A stretch of DNA of 64,000 nucleotides from CAWGMT01 sp963823675 (lineage in GTDB: Bacteria > Planctomycetota > Planctomycetia > Isosphaerales > Isosphaeraceae): the NCBI GenBank assembly GCA_963823675.1, contig CAWGMT010000021.1, positions 1-64,000 of the forward strand, written 5' to 3'. The notes under the pieces were generated by a model that searched no databases, was not told the DNA's origin, and worked only from the letters and a program-made list of their open reading frames with translations. Positions 56,901 to 64,000 of the stretch are shown one piece after another (position 1 is the first letter of the stretch; each line of letters opens with the position of its first letter). Both the position numbers and the translations under genes were made by a program.

Positions 56901-57986
56901 ATGCTGTTCCTGACGAGATGGTTCGGGGTGACTGGCAGCGACGCGGACCGGAGCCTCGCCAGGGAACAGTCTGAAATCGAGGAGATTGTCGAGAAAATCC
57001 TCTTGATGCAGGCGAATGCCGCCACCAAGCAGCACGGGCCGCTCCGGCGGGGAACTCACGCGAAGGGCGTTGCGCCCAAGCCGAGTTCGAAGTGCTGGAC
57101 GTGACCGTCGGGCGCGACCGAGCGCTGGCCGCGCGGCTCGCGCAGGGGGATCTTCGCGAAGCCGGGTGTCTATCCCGCGATCGTGCGGTTTGCGAACGCG
57201 GACCCGAATATCAACTCGGATTTCAAGCCCGACGTTCGATCCCTATCTTTCTCGGTAGACCTCACTCGCAATGGCACGGCCGCTTCTGACGCGAACGTCG
57301 GCCGACAGGATTTCTCCCTGCAAAACGCGACGACACTGCCCATGAACGACGCGCGTGCGTTTCTGGCGACCATGAAGGTCATTACCGCGCAGAGCCCGAC
57401 CGCCGGCCTGTGGTCCCTGCCGTTCCGGGACAAGTTGAGGGTGGTGAGGACCCTCGTGCTGGCGCAATTGCAGGCACGCCAAGCCATCAAACCCTATCAG
57501 CAACTGCGCTACTTCAGCACCGTGCCGTTTCGTCACGGACCGATCGACGCTGTGATGCAATCGGCTACGCCGTTCCCGGACAATCCCGCGCGGGCTCTGC
57601 AAAGGAGTAACCCGAATGCCCTCCAGGACGAGCTGATCCGGCACTTGAACGAAGACGGCCGGATGAGCGGATTCGACTTTGGGCTCCAGTTGCTCGACGC
57701 CGGCAGGATGACCTATTGGGGCCGCCGTCGGGACGCCAGCTTCTGGATCGAAAATGCGAGCGTCGAGTGGAGCGAAGCCGAAGCGCCGTTCCATACGGTC
57801 GGCCGGCTCACGCTCCTCTCGAAGTCGCACCTCGGGCCGGATGCCGGTGAGGCGGCTTATATCGATGTCACAGCGAATGCGACGCCTGATAGCGCGCCGC
57901 TTGGCAGCATCAATCGTGCCCGCTGGCCCGCGGAGGTTGCCAGCAGAAAAGCCCGCATGCAAGCCGGCAATAGTTGTGACCCATAG
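56901..57986 (+). pseudogene. Catalase-family (SrpA-like) haem protein, two frameshifts
   Basis: From the ATG at 56901 the first ~60 residues include QHGPLRRGTHAKGV, the region holding the catalytic His of small catalase-related proteins. The frame shifts near 57085 and 57145, after which YPAIVRFANADPNINSDFKP, RSLSFSVDL, RQDFSLQNATTLPMNDARAF and FALAP-free catalase core segments follow. Length read through is ~361 residues, as in the catalase-like family that uses organic hydroperoxides. It follows the Dyp gene by 33 bases. It converges with the sulfatase gene, with 13 bases between stops. Confidence 0.7.
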
Positions 57987-57999
57987 TCATCGTGGCGTT

Positions 58000-59775
58000 T
58001 TACTTGCCGCCGTGTGACTTGACCGCCTCCATGATCTGTTCCTTGACGGCCTCCAGGTTGAAGCTTGCCCCCTTCTGCATCGGTGGAAACTCGATGAAGG
58101 TCGCGCCGAACCTGGCGATTTCCTGCTGTACGTAGACGAAGCGCCAGAACTCGTAGGCGTACCAACTGTAGAAATTGATCGATCCGGTGAGCCCGGTGCG
58201 CTCGAAGGGATCCAGGCGAAGATTCGTCAGAATCGGCCACGCCGGCTTGACCGTACCGCCGAGCCAGCCATTGGGCTGATCGATGAAGCGATACTTGTAG
58301 TCGCCGATGCGCACCGCGCCCAGCGTGCCTTCGGCGAAATAGAAGACCTCTTTTCGCCTCGAAGGTCCCTTGCCGGTGAGCAGGTCGAGCTGGTTGTAGC
58401 CGTCGAGGTGAACCTTGTAGGTTTGATCCCCGAGCATTTTGCCGTTCTTCAGCTCCTGGGCGATGTCCGGATCGCCGGCGGCGGCCACGAACGTCGGCAG
58501 CCAGTCAAGGCCGGAGATCACTCCATTCTCGACCTTGGCGGCGGGGACCTTGCCCGGCCAGCGCACGATGCACGGCACTCGGAAGCCACCTTCCATGACC
58601 GTCCCCTTGGCCCCGGCGAACGGGGTCTGACCGCCGTCGGGCCATGTGAAATTCTCCGTGCCATTGTCCGTGGTGAATACCAGCAGTGTGTCTTCCTCGA
58701 GACCTTCGTCCTTGAGCTTCTTCATGACCGCGCCGACGATGTCGTCGAGCTGCGCCATCCCGGCTTCGTGCATGGACCAGCCGTTCTCCGGAGTCCGCAG
58801 ACTCTCATATTTCTCCGAGAGGTGCGTGACGACGTGCATCCTGGTGGGGTTGAGCCAGACAAAGAACGGCTTGCCGTCGCTCTTGGACTTGTCGATGAAC
58901 TTGAGCGTGAGATCGAGGACCTCGTCGTCAACCGTCTCCATCCGCTTGGGGTAGAGCGTGCCGGCGTCTTCGATCTTCTGCCTTCCGACCTTCCCCCAGC
59001 GCGGCTGCTCGGTCGGGTCGTCAACGTCGGTCGCCCACGAGTGCACCATGTTGCGCGGGCCGATCTTCTCCTTCAGCTCCGGCGGGTAGTTGCGGTGGGC
59101 CGGGTCCTCCATGGCGTCGAGGTGATAGAGATACCCGAAGAACTCGTCGAAGCCGTGCAAGGTCGGCAGGAATTCGTTGCGGTCGCCCAGGTGGTTCTTG
59201 CCGAACTGGCCGGTGGCATATCCCATCGACTTGAGGACCGTGGCGATCGTCGGCGCGTGCGCCGGCATGCCGACGGTGGCGCCCGCCTGGCCGACTGTCG
59301 TCAGGCCGGTTCGAATCGGTAGCTGGCCCGTGATGAAGTTGGCTCGTCCGGCCGTGCAGCTTGCCTCGGCATAGTAGTCCGTGAAGAGCATGCCCTGGGC
59401 AGCCAGACTGTCGAGGTTGGGCGTCCGGCCAGCCATCATGCCGCGATGATAGGCGCCGATGTTGAACCAGCCGACATCGTCTCCCATGACGACGACGATA
59501 TTTGGCTTCTTGCCGGACGCTGCCGGTTCGGTCTGGACCGCTGTCTGCCTGGGCTCGGCGTGTGCGAGCAATACGCTCGCGGCCGGTCCCGCGGGAGAGC
59601 AGGAGGGCCGGCTGACCTCGGCGCCAACCGCACTGGTCGCCGCGGCGACCGCGCGGACCGGGGGCGGAGCCTGGTCGGCCCGCGAACGCGGGGTCATCTC
59701 CCGCGTCGCGCCGACGACGCCGAGCAACGCGCCCAGCCCGACGCACGCGATCGATTGAATTGTCCCAATTTTCAT
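58000..59775 (-). CDS. Sulfatase (formylglycine-dependent arylsulfatase family)
   Basis: The start at 59775 gives a signal or anchor (MKIGTIQSIACVGLGALLGV). The alkaline-phosphatase-like sulfatase fold begins at KKPNIVVVMGDDVGWFNIGA with the metal-binding DD. The formylglycine site is ASCTAGRANFITGQ (C-x-A-x-R), which needs a maturation enzyme. GYATGQFGKNHLGDRNEFLP, LVFTTDNGTENFTWPDGG and GGFRVPCIVRWPGK complete the active-site region. The ~590-residue protein is intact. Planctomycetes use such enzymes to desulfate polysaccharides; the substrate is not predictable from sequence alone. Confidence 0.95.
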   Translation of the reverse strand: MKIGTIQSIACVGLGALLGVVGATREMTPRSRADQAPPPVRAVAAATSAVGAEVSRPSCSPAGPAASVLLAHAEPRQTAVQTEPAASGKKPNIVVVMGDDVGWFNIGAYHRGMMAGRTPNLDSLAAQGMLFTDYYAEASCTAGRANFITGQLPIRTGLTTVGQAGATVGMPAHAPTIATVLKSMGYATGQFGKNHLGDRNEFLPTLHGFDEFFGYLYHLDAMEDPAHRNYPPELKEKIGPRNMVHSWATDVDDPTEQPRWGKVGRQKIEDAGTLYPKRMETVDDEVLDLTLKFIDKSKSDGKPFFVWLNPTRMHVVTHLSEKYESLRTPENGWSMHEAGMAQLDDIVGAVMKKLKDEGLEEDTLLVFTTDNGTENFTWPDGGQTPFAGAKGTVMEGGFRVPCIVRWPGKVPAAKVENGVISGLDWLPTFVAAAGDPDIAQELKNGKMLGDQTYKVHLDGYNQLDLLTGKGPSRRKEVFYFAEGTLGAVRIGDYKYRFIDQPNGWLGGTVKPAWPILTNLRLDPFERTGLTGSINFYSWYAYEFWRFVYVQQEIARFGATFIEFPPMQKGASFNLEAVKEQIMEAVKSHGGK

Positions 59776-60076
59776 GTTCAATATGCCCCTGCGTTGTTGG
59801 GAAACCGCGGTTGCTACGTGTTGCTCGCACAACGATCGTAGAGCGCCGCCCGGCCCTGACAGCCTGCGGTTGTGCCGATCCCCCGACGTCAGCCCGCGGC
59901 CGAAATCGGTGGATCGGACCAATTCGCGGCCCGGTCGTTTAAGCCAAGCATTCCAGATTAGCCGCCGCGGATGCGAGGAGATAGTCCCAACCGGAGACGC
60001 TCGGAAATCGGGCAACGGGAGACCGTGAATGTGACTCCCGGCGCTGACGCGACCGGGCTCGCCGTGACGTATGCCG

Positions 60077-61435
60077 CTACTTTGCCTCGAGCAGCCGGTC
60101 GATGGCCGCCGTCACGTCCTCGAAAAGTTGCGGTGAGTAGCCCACGTGGATGTCCGCGACCTTACCCTGTTGGTCGATGATGATCACGGTCGGGTAGGTC
60201 TGGACGCCGTATTTGGCGGGCAAGGCCTGCGACCGGAGCACCGGGTAGTCGAGCTGCATCTCCTTGACTACGAACCGGGCGTCTTCCTCTTTCTGGTCGT
60301 AATTCATTCCGAAGACGGCGACTGGCCGGCCGCGGTAGTGGCTGGCGATCCGCTTCAACTGGGGCATCGCCCGCATGCACCAGCCGCAACCGCGATACCA
60401 GAAGTCGAGGACGAGCACCTTGCCGCGGTACTGCTTCAGGGTGTGAGTCCGGCCGTCGAAGTCCCTGATCTCCCATGCGGCCGCGGGGTGGCCGATGACC
60501 TGCGCGAGCAGCTCCGCCTCATCGACCACGTCGGCCGCATCTTGATCGTGGTCCTTGAGCTGAGCGTCGAGGGCGGCACTCGGCTCGGGCAGCGTAACCT
60601 TGGCGCGGGCGTCGGCGAGGACCTTGCGGGCCTGGTTCATCAATTTGCCGGCCTGATCGCCGGACTTCGCCGCCTTGCGGTAGAGCGCCAGACACTCGAG
60701 CTCGGCGCTGAAGTAGCGACCCATCTCGTCGCGGAACGCCGCGAGCAGCGCCGGCGCCATTTCCGTGACTGACTTCAGCTCGAGCATTCCCTTGCCGGCG
60801 CTCTGCATGTGCGAGCCATAGCTCTGTGAAATATCGACGCCCGCGATCAAACCGCGCTTCTGATCGAAGTGGAACATGCGATGGTCCGTGCCTTCGTAGA
60901 TGCGCTCGACGTAGCTGCGGCGATCCGCCTGGAAGTCGAAGGCGGCAGTGCCCGACACGTCGTTGCCGGCGAGTGCCTTGTAGCTGATCGTCGTGTCGTC
61001 GCGCTCGTCGCGGGATTCCCAGCCCGCGGCGGCCTGCCTCTCATCGCCGGGCAGCCGGGGGAAGACCTCCGAGGGATCGACGTGCGTCCCGAGCGTCGGG
61101 CAGGCCGGCACCTCGCCGTCGGGGCGGACGTCGAACCGGGCGAAGCTCACCATCTCGTCTTGAGCCGGCGAGCCAGGTTCTCCCAGCGTCGCCATGGCCG
61201 TGCGGGCGACGATGCGCCAGCTTCCATCATCATTCCGGCCGACGACCCAGAGCCGCCAGGTCGTCTTGGAGCGGGAGTTCTCGCTTTTACTCGTGAATGT
61301 CTCTTTAGACTCGTAGGTGAGCACCTGCCCTGGCTTCAGGTCGTAGCGCGGCACGGCGCCGGCCGGCAGCAAGCCGGCTGCGACCAATAACACCAGCCAC
61401 GCCCCGGCCCACATGCGAACGATCGAAGTGGTCAT
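60077..61435 (-). CDS. Exported TlpA-like thioredoxin-domain protein
   Basis: The ATG at 61435 has GGAGTCGGGAG upstream and opens a signal peptide (MTTSIVRMWAGAWLVLLVAA). Residues ~30-300 are a beta-rich domain of unknown type (YDLKPGQVLTYESKETFTSK) plus a helical region. The C-terminal ~150 residues form a thioredoxin fold: VLVLDFWYRGCGWCMRAMPQ with a CGWC active site, VFGMNYDQKEEDARFVVKEM, and VQTYPTVIIIDQQGKVADIH with the cis-Pro. It should work as a periplasmic or surface thiol oxidoreductase. It is intact at ~452 residues. Confidence 0.85.
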   Translation of the reverse strand: MTTSIVRMWAGAWLVLLVAAGLLPAGAVPRYDLKPGQVLTYESKETFTSKSENSRSKTTWRLWVVGRNDDGSWRIVARTAMATLGEPGSPAQDEMVSFARFDVRPDGEVPACPTLGTHVDPSEVFPRLPGDERQAAAGWESRDERDDTTISYKALAGNDVSGTAAFDFQADRRSYVERIYEGTDHRMFHFDQKRGLIAGVDISQSYGSHMQSAGKGMLELKSVTEMAPALLAAFRDEMGRYFSAELECLALYRKAAKSGDQAGKLMNQARKVLADARAKVTLPEPSAALDAQLKDHDQDAADVVDEAELLAQVIGHPAAAWEIRDFDGRTHTLKQYRGKVLVLDFWYRGCGWCMRAMPQLKRIASHYRGRPVAVFGMNYDQKEEDARFVVKEMQLDYPVLRSQALPAKYGVQTYPTVIIIDQQGKVADIHVGYSPQLFEDVTAAIDRLLEAK

Positions 61436-61558
61436 CTCCCGACTCCTTTCTGGCAGAACCACGGTGGTTATCCGACAATTGTCGCATCATAACGACCGGG
61501 TGGGACTGGGTCAATTCGAGGCATTGGTTGCGGCGAGCGTTTACACTGGCGCAGGAAA

Positions 61559-61586
61559 CGCCGTCGCCGTTGGCTCAGGGTTAAAC
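61559..61586. repeat. Dispersed copy of the 28-bp arm seen at 2369
   Basis: The sequence CGCCGTCGCCGTTGGCTCAG followed by GGTTAAAC equals the right arm at 2420-2447 with a single change. No matching left arm lies nearby. It sits 55 bases before the deacetylase start. Confidence 0.7.
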
Positions 61587-61641
61587 GATCGCTGCGGCTG
61601 CGGCAGGGCCAGTTCGTTATTGTGTTAGCCAAGGAGTCCCA

Positions 61642-63360
61642 ATGCTTCCTCGACTCACTCTTCTTGTGTTCTCGTGCTGCGTGCTACCCGCCGCGGCCTC
61701 CGAGCCGATCCCCGACAAGCTGGTGGTCCTCACCTTCGACGACGCCGTGAAGTCGCAATATACAGTCGTTCGTCCCATCCTCAAGAGGTACGGGTTTGGG
61801 GCCACGTTCTTCGTGACCGAGGGGTTCGACTTTCCGACGAACAAGAAGGATTACATGACGTGGGAAGAAATCGCTGGGCTGCATGCCGCTGGGTTCGAGA
61901 TCGGCAATCACACGCGAGACCACTTCGGCGTCAGGCGGGACAATGTCGATCAGCTTGCCGAACAGGTGCGGGCCATCGCAGAGCGGTGTCGCGAACACAA
62001 GATTCCGGTCCCGGTCTCCTTCGCCTGGCCGGGTAACGGGTTCGACCCGGCGGCATTCGGAATTCTCAAGGAATGCGGCATCCTCCTCGCCCGCCGTGGC
62101 GGGTCGCCGGAATTTGCCTACAAGGAAGGGCGAGGCTTCGCTTACGAGCCGGGACTGGACCATCCTCTGTTGATCCCCTCGGCCGGTGACGCGCGCCCCG
62201 ACTGGACCATCGACAACTTCATCGCGGCCGTGAAGCAGGCTCGGAGCGGGCGCATCGCCGTGCTTCAGTTTCACGGCGTGCCCGACCGTGCGCACCCGTG
62301 GGTTCACACTCCGCCCGAGCGGTTCGAGGCATACATGAAATACCTCGCGGAGAATCGCTACAAAGTAATCGCCTTGCGGGACCTTCTGAAGTATGTCGAT
62401 CCAACGGTTGTCCCCAACGATCCACTGGGCGTGATGAAGGACCGCCAATCGCTCCTCGTCGCGGGCAAGCCAGCCGACGACTTTCGCCGGCCCGTGAATG
62501 ACGATGACTTGCGGTACTGGCTCGAGAACATGTCGGTGTTCCACCGTTACACCCCGGCCGAGATCGGCGCGGCGACCGGCATCTCGGCCGACCTTGCAGC
62601 CGCGGCCATCAAGCGGTTCGGCATTGACAGGATCTCGCCGCCGCGGCGCTTTGGGAACGACCCGCTCATCGTGCGGCCCTATCCAGGAGGACGTCACCCT
62701 CGGATCGGCTTTCTCGACGGTGCCATCCGTCCGCGCCGGGAATCCAAGGTCAGCGTCTTTTTGCCCTGGGAGAACGGAGGCTACGTGGTCGTCAACGTGC
62801 CCGAGGCGATCTGGTCGCGGCAAGGAGACACGCGCGAGCTCCTGTACCTGGCTCACACGCACGTGCCCACGATGTGGGACAACCAAGGGGTCGAGCTGGA
62901 GCGCCTCGAGTGGACGCGCGAGCCCGCCGGCGTGCTGTCGATTCACCGGAAGCTGCCCAACGGCGTCTCCTTCGGCGCCCGGATCTCGCCCGCCAACGAT
63001 CACGTCGCCATGGAGCTGTGGCTAACGAATGGCACGAAAGCCGCGCTCTCGGGACTGGCGGTACAGAATTGCGTGATGCTTAAGCGCGCTCGGGGCTTCG
63101 AGTCACAAACCAATGACAACAAGCTTTTCGACAAGCCCTATGTTGCCTGCCGCAACGCCAACGGGAACCGCTGGATCATCACAGCCTGGAAGCCGTGCGC
63201 TCGCGCGTGGGCAAACGCGCCGTGTCCTTGTCTGCATAGCGACCCACAGTTCCCCGATTGCGCACCGGGCGAGACGCAGCGCATCCGCGGCTGGCTTTCG
63301 TTCTACGAGGGGCCTGATGTCCGGTCCGAGTTTCGTCGGATCGAGTCAACCGGATGGTAG
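61642..63360 (+). CDS. Polysaccharide deacetylase family protein, exported
   Basis: The signal peptide MLPRLTLLVFSCCVLPAAAS is followed by the NodB-like motif LVVLTFDDAVKSQY with the catalytic Asp pair. FEIGNHTRDHFGV holds the metal-binding H-x3-H, and FAWPGNGFDPAAFGIL and AVLQFHGVPDRAHPW supply the remaining motifs. The C-terminal ~290 residues are not part of NodB: a helical linker and a beta-rich region (VSVFLPWENGGYVVVNVPEA, RRIESTGW end) suggest a carbohydrate-binding or sugar-hydrolase-like module. Likely acts on acetylated surface or environmental glycans. Intact, 572 residues. Confidence 0.88.
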   Translation: MLPRLTLLVFSCCVLPAAASEPIPDKLVVLTFDDAVKSQYTVVRPILKRYGFGATFFVTEGFDFPTNKKDYMTWEEIAGLHAAGFEIGNHTRDHFGVRRDNVDQLAEQVRAIAERCREHKIPVPVSFAWPGNGFDPAAFGILKECGILLARRGGSPEFAYKEGRGFAYEPGLDHPLLIPSAGDARPDWTIDNFIAAVKQARSGRIAVLQFHGVPDRAHPWVHTPPERFEAYMKYLAENRYKVIALRDLLKYVDPTVVPNDPLGVMKDRQSLLVAGKPADDFRRPVNDDDLRYWLENMSVFHRYTPAEIGAATGISADLAAAAIKRFGIDRISPPRRFGNDPLIVRPYPGGRHPRIGFLDGAIRPRRESKVSVFLPWENGGYVVVNVPEAIWSRQGDTRELLYLAHTHVPTMWDNQGVELERLEWTREPAGVLSIHRKLPNGVSFGARISPANDHVAMELWLTNGTKAALSGLAVQNCVMLKRARGFESQTNDNKLFDKPYVACRNANGNRWIITAWKPCARAWANAPCPCLHSDPQFPDCAPGETQRIRGWLSFYEGPDVRSEFRRIESTGW

Positions 63361-64000
63361 TAGGAGCGCCTTCCAGTCGAAGCGTATCTCGATTTCTCGA
63401 CCTACTGCTGGGGGCGTGAACGGCTCGAAACCGCCGCTGCGGAAGCAGAGCCAGAGCAGTGACGGAGATTCCAGGGGCACGTCGAACTGGAACGTTGCCT
63501 CGTCCGGGCGGCCGTCGGCGGTCAGGGCGGTAATTGTGACGGTCATCCCCGTCAGCATGATCCGCTTCCCGAGCGCGAGCGGTCGGCGCTCGCTCCGGAA
63601 GACCTCGTCAAGGACAAATCTGAGGTAGCCGCCTTGGGGCCTGATCGCGAGCGTTCGCTCGTCGACGCGACGGATGGTTACCGAGGGCGTCGCCGGCGCG
63701 AGGACCCGTGTGTGCCGGGGCACCGGTCGCCCGCTCAGCTCCTGGCGGGCCACGAGATAACTCGCGTGCACGGGGCTCGGCGCGTTCACGACCACGACCG
63801 TCCGATCCCCCACCGACGATCCCAGCGGCGTCTGAACGTAGAGACGCTGCTCGGCCCATCGCGGCCCCATGGGGTTCCCGGCCTGGAATGGGAGCGCGAT
63901 CGGGCGCAGACCGCGTGGACAGCCACGAAGAGCCACGCCAGGACCGACGCGGGAACGCGCCAGATCGCCTTCGATGGTGCGCCCACATCGTCGCCGAACA
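63346..64000 (-). CDS. Large membrane protein, C-terminal part (incomplete at window edge)
   Basis: The minus-strand frame from ~63936 reads PIALPFQAGNPMGPRWAEQR, LYVQTPLGSSVGDRTVVVVN, VTIRRVDERTLAIRPQGGYL, RSERRPLALGKRIMLTG and ends EIEIRFDWKALLLPSG. I recall this as the C-terminus of a ~700-residue membrane protein common in planctomycetes. Upstream, near 63920, the sequence moves to another frame carrying a hydrophobic segment (IWRVPASVLAWLFVAVHAV), so one shift occurs before the window ends. The stop overlaps the deacetylase stop region on the other strand. Confidence 0.6.
   Translation of the reverse strand, partial: VRRRCGRTIEGDLARSRVGPGVALRGCPRGLRPIALPFQAGNPMGPRWAEQRLYVQTPLGSSVGDRTVVVVNAPSPVHASYLVARQELSGRPVPRHTRVLAPATPSVTIRRVDERTLAIRPQGGYLRFVLDEVFRSERRPLALGKRIMLTGMTVTITALTADGRPDEATFQFDVPLESPSLLWLCFRSGGFEPFTPPAVGREIEIRFDWKALLLPSG

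Overview
The window looks like a chromosomal segment of a GC-rich planctomycete, probably Isosphaeraceae or a Gemmata-like relative. This is judged from gene families alone: Uma2 nucleases, a protein kinase with TPR repeats, multihaem cytochrome-TPR proteins, a formylglycine sulfatase, a giant secreted NHL/Ig-like protein with an LEPR-like N-terminal motif, and short 'RFTVRRMM' membrane proteins. No rRNA, tRNA or CRISPR array was recognised.

Layout: (1) 0-7.4 kb has a broken beta-propeller gene whose tail is repeated after an Uma2 gene, a multihaem cytochrome-TPR gene split by a frameshift, and two decayed genes. (2) 7.6-20.4 kb is accessory DNA: a UPF0175/PIN toxin-antitoxin remnant, tyrosine recombinase remnants, an FkbM methyltransferase, five copies of an ~88-bp palindromic element, and a row of small unrelated genes, mostly on the minus strand, separated by similar ~80-bp spacers that often begin at the stop codon (cassette-like array, 12.3-17.7 kb). 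An HNH nuclease pair, an S1/P1 nuclease remnant and a large imperfect palindrome follow. (3) 20.4-25.1 kb is a minus-strand surface-polysaccharide cluster (two sugar epimerase/dehydratases, a glycosyltransferase) followed by a thioredoxin-like protein. (4) 25.5-34.6 kb is mostly housekeeping: Uma2, glmS with a clear terminator, an FHA protein, a sugar isomerase/epimerase and two alpha/beta hydrolases. (5) 34.7-40.1 kb is the giant NHL/Ig-like protein. (6) 40.3-46.7 kb holds a DUF4062/NB-ARC/TPR STAND protein, a possible group II intron remnant and small membrane proteins. (7) 46.7-54 kb has a PPOX flavoprotein, a Ser/Thr kinase, a TolC remnant, an EF-hand protein and a thioredoxin-domain protein. 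(8) 54.4-58 kb is a haem-peroxidase cluster: an internally duplicated unknown protein, a Dyp-type peroxidase and a catalase-family protein. (9) 58-64 kb has a sulfatase, a thioredoxin-like protein, a polysaccharide deacetylase and the end of a large membrane protein.

Many otherwise well-conserved genes are broken by single-base frameshifts with no other decay. That is typical either of uncorrected indels in a long-read assembly or of recent pseudogenes; the sequence alone cannot decide. Such genes are listed over their whole span, with the approximate shift positions. Calls rest on motif recognition by eye; no database search was run.
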